Shown here piece by piece: positions 13,027-17,854 of a stretch of 17,854 bases of DNA (positions within the stretch are counted from its first letter, which is position 1; each line of letters begins with the position of its first letter). This DNA is from UMGS902 sp045580835. Its GTDB lineage: Bacteria > Bacillota > Clostridia > Oscillospirales > CAG-272. Under the pieces are notes generated by a model. The model had not been told where the DNA came from and made no database searches. It saw only the letters and a list, made by a program, of their open reading frames with translations. A program made the position numbers and the translations under genes. Where the stretch lies: assembly GCA_045580835.1 (NCBI GenBank), contig JAZNOM010000009.1, positions 1-17,854 of the forward strand. Reading direction: 5' to 3'.

Positions 13027-15030
13027 TTAGTTTACCTTTTTCTTAAGCTCGTACTCCGCCTTGAGTTTTTTCTGCGAATTTACAGCAATTGCAGTGATAA
13101 TGGCCGCCATGGCGATTACGGCAACAAGACCGCCTACAAAGCCTGCACCGAGTGTACCGGTAGTGATAAGTGTACCAACCTGATATACTACAAAGCCTAC
13201 GGTAAAGCCAACCGCAAACTGGAGTCCGATACCGGCCCAAAGCCATTTTGCACTCTTCATCTCCGCGTTCATTGCGCCGATTGCCGCAAAGCAAGGAGGA
13301 GTGAAAAGATTGAACATGAGATATGCAAGAGCCGCAACACTTGTGATACCCATTACCGCTTGAACATCTGCGCCCGCGCCCTCAAGCATTGCAAGCTCGT
13401 CAAGGTCAAAGAAGTTGGAAATACCAAAGCAAACTGCAAGTGTACCTACAACATTTTCCTTTGCGATAAAGCCCGTAATTGCTGCCGCCGCAAGTTGCCA
13501 GGAAACAATACCCACAACGGGAACTATAAGATATGCAAAAGGTCCTGCAATAGATGCAAGGATGGATGTGTTTTCCATACCCTCTTCCACAGCGGTAAAG
13601 CTCCATGTAAAGGACTGCATAATCTGCACAGCGGTGTTGCAGAGAAGGATAATTGTTGCAGCCTTAACTATGTAAGACCAGCCGCGCTGGCACATGGACT
13701 TGAACGCGCCCCAAAGACTCGGGAACTTATACTCGGGAAGCTCAATAATAAAGAAAGACTTTCTTGCCTTGTACGCGGTAACTTTGTTTACAAGGAGAGC
13801 GCAAAGGAAGATAAGAACGATACCTACAAGGTACATTGTAGGGCCTACCCAAGGAGCATCGTCAAAGAATGCACCGCCAAACAATGCGATAACAGGAAGC
13901 TTTGCACCGCAGGGCATAAAGGGAGCAAGCATTGCGGTTGCTCTGCGCTCACGCTCGTTGCGGATAGTACGCGAAGCCATAACACCGGGAACTGCGCAGC
14001 CGGTGGTGATTACAAAAGGAATAACCGACTTACCGGAAAGTCCAACCTTCTTGAAAATAGGGTCAAGCACTACGGATGCGCGCGCCATGTAGCCGCAGTC
14101 CTCAAGAAGTGCGATAAGAAAATACATTACCATAACGAGCGGCAAGAAGCCGATAACGGCTATTGCACCGCCGATAACACCGTCAATAAGGAGTGCGTAA
14201 AGCAGAGGGTTTGCGCCGGAAAACATCTCGCCGATTGTTCCCTGAACGCCCTCAAGAATGCCTACAAGCCAGTCGGCAAGCCACACAGCAGGCCCTGCCT
14301 GCGATACCCAGAACACTGCGTACATTACAAGTGCAAAAAGCGGAATACCTACCCACTTATTGGTAATTACAGCGTCTATCTTATCCTGAAAGTTCTTTTC
14401 ATTTGTGCGAACCTTGCGCTTTTCAACTGCTTTTACAACCTTATTGACAAAATCAAAGCGCTTTCTGTCCGCCGCTTCAACCGCCTTTTTGTCGGTGAGG
14501 TCGATATCACCCTGAACATACGGTGCCTTTTGTCCCTTACCGATAAGAGCAACAGCGGCAGCAACTACCTTATCAAGGCCCTCGCCGGAGAGAGAAACAG
14601 TGTCAACCACAGGGCAGCCAAGCTTTGCAGAAAGTGCTGCGGTATCAATCTTGGTTTCTTTCTTTTCGTTAATATCAGCCTTGTTGAGAGCAATGACCAT
14701 AGGGATGCCGAGTTCAAGAAGCTGAGTTGTGAAAAACAAGCTACGGCTCAAGTTGGTTGCATCCACAATATTGATAATGGCATCGGGATTCTCATTCTTT
14801 ACATAGGAGCTTGTTACGCTCTCTTCGGATGTAAAGGGCGACATTGAATATGCGCCGGGAAGGTCTACGGCGATAACCTCTGCGCCATTTGTGTATACCT
14901 TTTTGATAGGATGCGTTTTCTGCTCAACGGTAACACCTGCCCAGTTTCCGACCTTTTCACTTGAACCGGTCAGCGCATTGTACATGGTAGTTTTACCACT
15001 GTTCGGATTGCCCGCTAAAGCAATTCTCAT
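13027..15030 (-). CDS. feoB: Ferrous iron transporter FeoB
   Basis: A 667-residue inner-membrane Fe2+ importer with a cytoplasmic G-protein domain at the N-terminus. The G motifs are G1 GNPNSGKTT (7-15), the G2 region around VGNWAGVTVE (27-36), G3 DLPGAYS (56-62) and G4 NKAD (116-119). A helical linker runs to about residue 225. The membrane part follows, with two Gate regions: PFVITTGCAVPGVMASRTIRNERERR with MLAPFMPCGAKLPV, and VSWQLAAAAITGFIAKENVVGTL. The length is normal for the compact Gram-positive form, without a long C-terminal soluble tail. AGGAGG lies about 8 nt before the ATG. The gene follows feoA, but a probable terminator and a palindromic operator lie between them, so it may have its own regulated transcript. 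GTPase-gated Fe2+ import matters most under anaerobic conditions. Confidence 0.97.
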   Translation of the reverse strand: MRIALAGNPNSGKTTMYNALTGSSEKVGNWAGVTVEQKTHPIKKVYTNGAEVIAVDLPGAYSMSPFTSEESVTSSYVKNENPDAIINIVDATNLSRSLFFTTQLLELGIPMVIALNKADINEKKETKIDTAALSAKLGCPVVDTVSLSGEGLDKVVAAAVALIGKGQKAPYVQGDIDLTDKKAVEAADRKRFDFVNKVVKAVEKRKVRTNEKNFQDKIDAVITNKWVGIPLFALVMYAVFWVSQAGPAVWLADWLVGILEGVQGTIGEMFSGANPLLYALLIDGVIGGAIAVIGFLPLVMVMYFLIALLEDCGYMARASVVLDPIFKKVGLSGKSVIPFVITTGCAVPGVMASRTIRNERERRATAMLAPFMPCGAKLPVIALFGGAFFDDAPWVGPTMYLVGIVLIFLCALLVNKVTAYKARKSFFIIELPEYKFPSLWGAFKSMCQRGWSYIVKAATIILLCNTAVQIMQSFTWSFTAVEEGMENTSILASIAGPFAYLIVPVVGIVSWQLAAAAITGFIAKENVVGTLAVCFGISNFFDLDELAMLEGAGADVQAVMGITSVAALAYLMFNLFTPPCFAAIGAMNAEMKSAKWLWAGIGLQFAVGFTVGFVVYQVGTLITTGTLGAGFVGGLVAVIAMAAIITAIAVNSQKKLKAEYELKKKVN

Positions 15031-15080
15031 TTTGGAGTTCCTCCTTGGTGTATATAAAAAATTCTTATAAGCAGTTCCTA

Positions 15081-15096
15081 GTTAGTCGCGGCTAAC
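15081..15096. promoter_or_regulatory. Third metal-repressor-like palindrome, ahead of feoB
   Basis: GTTAG-TCGCGG-CTAAC, a 16-base palindrome. It has the same TTAG-N6-CTAA frame as the two sites ahead of feoA. It lies about 50 bases upstream of the feoB ATG. Confidence 0.65.
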
Positions 15097-15108
15097 TTGA
15101 GGGTAAAA

Positions 15109-15128
15109 AACTAATCAGCAGATTAGTT
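15109..15128 (-). terminator. Probable intrinsic terminator between feoA and feoB
   Basis: On the minus strand, AACTAATC (15121-15128), a 4-nt loop, and GATTAGTT (15109-15116) form a perfect 8-bp stem, followed at once by a T-run. It lies 6 bases past the feoA stop codon. The stem is AT-rich, so termination may be only partial. The CTAA/TTAG arms also resemble the neighbouring operators, so a dual role is possible. Confidence 0.6.
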
Positions 15129-15133
15129 CGATT

Positions 15134-15346
15134 TTAAACAATGATAGCTTCTGCAAGCTGATTGTCGATGTTGTATCTTCCATCCTTAATGGAAACAACA
15201 CAACCGCCCTTAAGGTGAGAAATCACCGTGATAGGCTCGCCGCTGTAACAGCCAAGCGAAAACAGAAACGCATCAAGTTCTTCATCATCAGTCTCAATCC
15301 GCTGAATAATATATTCTTTTCCTTCTTCTGCGGCAATTAAGTTCAT
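15134..15346 (-). CDS. feoA: Ferrous iron transport protein FeoA
   Basis: A 70-residue SH3-like cytoplasmic protein that supports FeoB. It shows the usual short barrel: EEGKEYIIQRIETDDEELDAFLFSLGCYSGEPITVISHLKGGCVVSIKDGRYNIDNQLAEAIIV, read here as strand, short helix, the LGCYSGEPITV turn, then GRYNIDNQLAEAI. The length is usual for FeoA. The frame extends 11 codons upstream to 15379, but I chose the ATG at 15346. GAGGGA lies just before it, and the longer form would run through an operator palindrome. A consensus promoter and two palindromic sites precede the gene. feoB follows on the same strand about 100 bases on. Confidence 0.93.
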   Translation of the reverse strand: MNLIAAEEGKEYIIQRIETDDEELDAFLFSLGCYSGEPITVISHLKGGCVVSIKDGRYNIDNQLAEAIIV

Positions 15347-15350
15347 AGCG

Positions 15351-15356
15351 TCCCTC
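15351..15356 (-). promoter_or_regulatory. Ribosome binding site deciding the feoA start
   Basis: GAGGGA on the minus strand, 4 nt before the ATG at 15346. It argues against the longer start at 15379, which has no such site. Confidence 0.7.
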
Positions 15357-15372
15357 AACATTTTAAGTAGCG

Positions 15373-15386
15373 TTAGCATCTGCTAA
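15373..15386. promoter_or_regulatory. Metal-repressor-like operator in the feoA leader (proximal)
   Basis: TTAGC-ATCT-GCTAA, a perfect 5-4-5 palindrome. Together with the next site it forms a tandem pair with centres 34 bp apart. The TTAG-N6-CTAA frame fits the core of DtxR/IdeR-family boxes. Confidence 0.75.
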
Positions 15387-15406
15387 TCGTCGGCGTTAAA
15401 AAATAA

Positions 15407-15420
15407 TTAGCACCCGCTAA
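15407..15420. promoter_or_regulatory. Metal-repressor-like operator at the feoA transcript start (distal)
   Basis: TTAGC-ACCC-GCTAA, a perfect 5-4-5 palindrome. It lies immediately downstream of the -10 box, overlapping or just past the predicted transcript start, where a bound repressor would block RNA polymerase. Confidence 0.8.
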
Positions 15421-15429
15421 CTCGACATA

Positions 15430-15458
15430 AATATATCACTATTTAAAGGCTTTGTCAA
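15430..15458 (-). promoter_or_regulatory. Sigma-A promoter of feoA
   Basis: On the minus strand, TTGACA (15453-15458), a 17-nt spacer, and TATATT (15430-15435). The predicted start is near 15423, giving a leader of about 75 nt that carries two palindromes. Confidence 0.9.
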
Positions 15459-15482
15459 TAGTTTTTTGAAAATTATTCCAAA

Positions 15483-15513
15483 AAAAGAGAACCTTTGATT
15501 AAGGTTCTCTTTT
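15483..15513. terminator. Terminator after the MATE / membrane protein operon
   Basis: A perfect 13-bp stem, 15483-15495 against 15501-15513, with a TGATT loop and a T-run on the minus strand. It lies just past the stop codon of the 250-residue membrane protein and separates that operon from the feo promoter. Confidence 0.9.
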
Positions 15514-15515
15514 CA

Positions 15516-16268
15516 TTAGCCATTAGGTTCTTCAAACTCAAGCATTGCGCGGAACACATCAAGGCAATACTCGTGATATTCCTTGGTCTGCTTACTGTTC
15601 CACATACTTGAAAGCGGACTGATTTCGCGCACACAAAGCAAAGTATCCTCGTCAAGACGCTGCATAATCGGAAAATACTTGCCGAAAGGTGTATCCTTTA
15701 GGCGGATACTGTGTTCATCATACGCGCCCTCGGGTGTATATCCGAGCACCTCATCAAGGCGCATAAAGCCTGATTTTTCTTCGCCGTTTTCATCCTCCAC
15801 ATAAACGCTTTTATAAAGTTCTGGGGTAAGCAGGCAAATCACGGTGTCACCCGTCCACATGTGCTGTTCAAATGCCTCATAGTTTGCGGAGAATACCTCG
15901 TAGTTTACCATAGCGGTGTCGCCGATCTTTGCCTTTTCTGCCGCAATCTCCTCATCCGAAAGGATGTACAAATCAACAAGCGCAACCTTGCTCGCACCGT
16001 CGCCGTTGCGGTCGGGGGTAATCTCTGAAAACGCACTCCTGAAATTGAGCGCATCGGTCTGACCAAATTTGTATGGCCCTGCATACATTATCGAAATATC
16101 CTGCGCATCACTTGAACACATCTGAAAAGTGCAAACAAGCAACACAACTGCAAAAAATGCAACGATTATAACCGTCCACTTATTGTGATACCAAAAATTA
16201 TCGAGTTTTTTAAAAAACTTATTGCCCGGCTCATACTTTGGAACTAACTTTTCGTCGTGATTGTTCAT
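15516..16268 (-). CDS. Single-pass membrane protein of unknown function
   Basis: A 250-residue protein that I do not recognise as a named family. The first 30 residues are polar and basic, then a membrane helix spans about 31-50 (WTVIIVAFFAVVLLVCTFQM). The remainder, about 200 residues, would be outside the cell. The outer part contains PDRNGDGASKVALVDLYIL (85-103), whose DRNGDG resembles an EF-hand or dockerin calcium loop. After it come a negatively charged, mixed alpha/beta stretch and a tail with REISPLSSMWNSKQTKEYHEYCLDVFRAML. Its ATG overlaps the stop codon of the MATE gene by 4 bases (ATGA), so the two are translationally coupled. A role with the transporter is possible but unproven. 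A terminator follows immediately. Confidence 0.75.
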   Translation of the reverse strand: MNNHDEKLVPKYEPGNKFFKKLDNFWYHNKWTVIIVAFFAVVLLVCTFQMCSSDAQDISIMYAGPYKFGQTDALNFRSAFSEITPDRNGDGASKVALVDLYILSDEEIAAEKAKIGDTAMVNYEVFSANYEAFEQHMWTGDTVICLLTPELYKSVYVEDENGEEKSGFMRLDEVLGYTPEGAYDEHSIRLKDTPFGKYFPIMQRLDEDTLLCVREISPLSSMWNSKQTKEYHEYCLDVFRAMLEFEEPNG

Positions 16269-17641
16269 GCTCCATTACCCTTCCTTTCAAATCCGTGTAC
16301 CCAGTCAGACAGACAATAATACAAAAGATAGATGACCGAGCTTATTATCCAAGTTATAGGATACGCCATAAAAACATATCCTATTTCACCCACAAAATGC
16401 ATCACACTCATTACATAGATAAGTCGAATCACGCACCAAACTCCAAGCATCACGCTCATAGGCACAAACGCTTTGCCTGCACCGCGGCAAACCGCCGCAA
16501 CCGAATGCGAAAACGCAAGCAGAAAATAGAATAGCGAGGTTGTGCGCGCGTGCATTACGCCAAGCTCGATAACACGCGGTGTTTCATCAAAAAGTGCCAT
16601 GAGATTTGGCGAAAAGATGTAATAAAAGATACCAATTATCTCGGCAAGCACCATTGCCGAAAGTATGCCGAAGCGTGCGCCTTTTTTGGCGCGATCATAC
16701 TGCCTTGCACCGAGATTTTGACCGATAAATGTGGTCAGCGCCATATTGAATCCGGTTATCGGCATAAATGCAAAGCCCTCGATCTTCGCCTGTGTGCCAA
16801 ACGCCGCCATCGCCAGTTTGCCAAACGAGTTAACCTGCGATTGAAGCACGACGTTTGCAAGTCCGATAACCGAGTTTTGCACGCCTGACGGAAGTCCGTA
16901 GCGCACAATTTCGCCGAGTATCTCACGGTGGAACCGAATTTTTGAAAGCTCCACGCGGTATTCAAAATTCTTTTTGCAAAGATAGCGCAGGCAAAGGAAA
17001 ACGCTTGCCGCTTGGGAAATAACCGTTGCAATTGCCGCCGATTTTACGCCGAAACGGAACACGCCGACAAACAAACCGTCAAGTACGACATTTAATATCG
17101 AAGAAAAAATCAAATAATATAGCGGGCGGCGGCTGTCGCCGAGTGCATTCATAATTCCTCGGCAAACATTGTACATTACCATAGCAAGCGCGCCAAAAAA
17201 GTAGTAGCGGAAATACTCTATCGCCAGCGGAAGCACGTCAATATCCGTATTCATCCACTCAAGAAATTTAGGGGTAAAAACCACACCAAATACCGTAAGA
17301 AAAACTCCGCTTACAATGCCGAGCGCAATGTCTGTATGTATTGCGTGCGTAACGCGTTCACGCTGCCCTGCACCGAAATACCTCGAAATTACAATTCCGG
17401 CGCCAATAGCCAAGCCCTCAAAAAAGCTTATCATTAAAAAAATAAGATTTCCCGATGAGCTTACCGCCGCAAGCGCTTCGGTACCCAAAAACTCGCTGAC
17501 AATAAATGCATCGGCAGTGTTATATAGTTGTTGAAAAACCTGGCTCAAAAAAACAGGAAGAGCAAATTTTAAAATCATCAAATAGGGATTTCCATTGGTC
17601 ATATCAACCGATTGCCCTTTTGAATGTGATACAAAACGCAT
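16265..17641 (-). CDS. MATE-family multidrug/cation efflux transporter
   Basis: A 458-residue integral membrane protein with about 12 helices in two homologous halves, which is the usual MATE length. The first half opens with PYLMILKFALPVFLSQVFQQLYNTADAFIVSEFLGTEALAAVS, a strong MATE signature. GAGIVISRYFGAGQ is repeated in spirit in the second half as TFIGQNLGARQYDRAKKG. Such pumps export drugs, dyes or metabolites in exchange for Na+ or H+. The substrate cannot be read from sequence. The pattern is closest to the NorM/DinF-like clostridial branch. The ATG at 17641 has AGAGG about 10 nt upstream. It is the first gene of a two-gene operon with the single-pass membrane protein. Confidence 0.93.
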   Translation of the reverse strand: MRFVSHSKGQSVDMTNGNPYLMILKFALPVFLSQVFQQLYNTADAFIVSEFLGTEALAAVSSSGNLIFLMISFFEGLAIGAGIVISRYFGAGQRERVTHAIHTDIALGIVSGVFLTVFGVVFTPKFLEWMNTDIDVLPLAIEYFRYYFFGALAMVMYNVCRGIMNALGDSRRPLYYLIFSSILNVVLDGLFVGVFRFGVKSAAIATVISQAASVFLCLRYLCKKNFEYRVELSKIRFHREILGEIVRYGLPSGVQNSVIGLANVVLQSQVNSFGKLAMAAFGTQAKIEGFAFMPITGFNMALTTFIGQNLGARQYDRAKKGARFGILSAMVLAEIIGIFYYIFSPNLMALFDETPRVIELGVMHARTTSLFYFLLAFSHSVAAVCRGAGKAFVPMSVMLGVWCVIRLIYVMSVMHFVGEIGYVFMAYPITWIISSVIYLLYYCLSDWVHGFERKGNGA

Positions 17642-17672
17642 GGTCTAAAACCTCTAAAATGTTGTTATACCC

Positions 17673-17681
17673 ATTGTAACA
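17673..17681 (-). promoter_or_regulatory. Possible extended -10 promoter of the MATE operon
   Basis: On the minus strand, TGTTACAAT is an extended -10 element (TG-N-TACAAT). No good -35 box lies at the right distance. The predicted transcript start is about 25 nt ahead of the ATG. Confidence 0.45.
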
Positions 17682-17714
17682 CATCCGCAAGGCAAAAGCG
17701 ATAGTTTTATACAA

Positions 17715-17744
17715 AAAAACAACTCCCCGAGGGGAGTTGTTTTT
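17715..17744. terminator. Terminator after the partial gene at the right edge
   Basis: A perfect 14-bp stem, 17715-17728 against 17731-17744, with a 2-nt centre and A5/T5 flanks. On the minus strand it lies 18 bases past the stop codon of the partial gene and ahead of the MATE promoter. Confidence 0.92.
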
Positions 17745-17761
17745 CGTTTGTTAATCAGCTA

Positions 17762-17854
17762 TTAGCCATTTCTGTCGAGGAAGTAGGTCTTCGCTGCTTC
17801 TGCATAGGAGATGATTGCCTTACAGAGACCTGCAAGTGCTTCATCGCCGCTCGA
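17762..17854 (-). CDS. C-terminal end of an exported-type protein (partial, 5' end outside window)
   Basis: An open frame enters from the right edge and ends with TAA at 17762-17764. The last 30 residues read SSGDEALAGLCKAIISYAEAAKTYFLDRNG. The pattern A-L-x-x-L-x-x-A-I-x-x-Y-A-E-A-A-K-x-Y-F is a short amphipathic helix that I associate with the C-termini of large clostridial secreted proteins, but this is weak. The frame choice is supported by its protein-like composition and by the terminator just downstream. The bulk of the gene is not in the window, so no function can be given. Confidence 0.65.
   Translation of the reverse strand, partial: SSGDEALAGLCKAIISYAEAAKTYFLDRNG

Noticed and set aside
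13012..14847. A 611-codon open frame on the plus strand
   Set aside because: It is exactly antisense to feoB, has a cysteine/lysine/asparagine-rich composition unlike a real protein, shows no domain, and lacks a good ribosome binding site. feoB codon bias explains the absence of stops.
15360..15430. A Fur box or riboswitch in the feoA leader
   Set aside because: The two palindromes are short with variable centres and do not match the GATAATGATTATC Fur pattern. The leader of about 75 nt has no fold typical of known metal riboswitches.
1..17854. Mobile elements, CRISPR arrays, tRNA or rRNA genes
   Set aside because: No transposase or integrase frame, terminal repeats, regular repeat-spacer pattern, or tRNA cloverleaf or CCA end was found on either strand.

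Overview
This window is ordinary low-GC Gram-positive chromosome, most likely from an anaerobic member of the Clostridia, possibly an uncultured gut or fermenter Oscillospirales-like lineage. The class-level call rests on strong AGGAGG ribosome binding sites, very clear sigma-A promoters, many short U-tailed intrinsic terminators, a rubrerythrin, an electron-confurcating lactate dehydrogenase/Etf set, a DUF6514 protein, a stalk-domain exported protein and a FeoB-associated Cys-rich protein. The order-level call is a guess. I see no insertion sequence, phage gene, CRISPR array, tRNA or rRNA.

Layout. 1-733: two small minus-strand genes, an XRE regulator and a DUF6514 protein, separated by a 15-bp-stem terminator. 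734-1152: an AT-rich, apparently non-coding stretch. 1153-3183: plus-strand genes for a small membrane protein, a Nudix hydrolase overlapping a SLOG-family protein, and rubrerythrin with a perfect consensus promoter. 3240-4952: an exported protein with two tandem beta-helix-like repeats and a C-terminal stalk domain. 4953-9843: a minus-strand block read from right to left as EtfB, EtfA and FAD-linked lactate dehydrogenase, a terminator, then a small membrane protein with an HExxH motif and a type I asparaginase. 10007-12865: an Amidase_6 protein (+), a tRNA-dihydrouridine synthase (-), an exported SH3/C39-like cysteine peptidase (+) and a 38-residue Cys-rich hydrophobic peptide (+). 12870-15458: the ferrous-iron import locus feoA, feoB and a FeoB-associated small protein (-). 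15483-17681: a MATE transporter translationally coupled to a single-pass membrane protein (-). 17762-17854: the C-terminal end of another minus-strand gene.

How the genes work together. The EtfB/EtfA/LDH trio matches the A. woodii lactate dehydrogenase-Etf complex, which oxidises lactate with NAD+ while consuming reduced ferredoxin. Its EtfA here keeps exactly the four cysteines expected for one [4Fe-4S] cluster. The feo locus shows the clearest regulation: a consensus promoter followed by two TTAGC-N4-GCTAA palindromes ahead of feoA, a third related palindrome ahead of feoB, and a probable terminator between the two genes. This is what a DtxR/IdeR-type metal-dependent repressor would need. 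Rubrerythrin and, less certainly, the Nudix-SLOG pair fit oxygen or nucleotide stress.

I did not find a complete, obviously new multi-gene system. The best leads are the multi-operator feo control region, the Nudix-SLOG overlap, the inverted repeats next to the lactate operon promoter, the HExxH membrane protein, and the small Cys-rich peptide.
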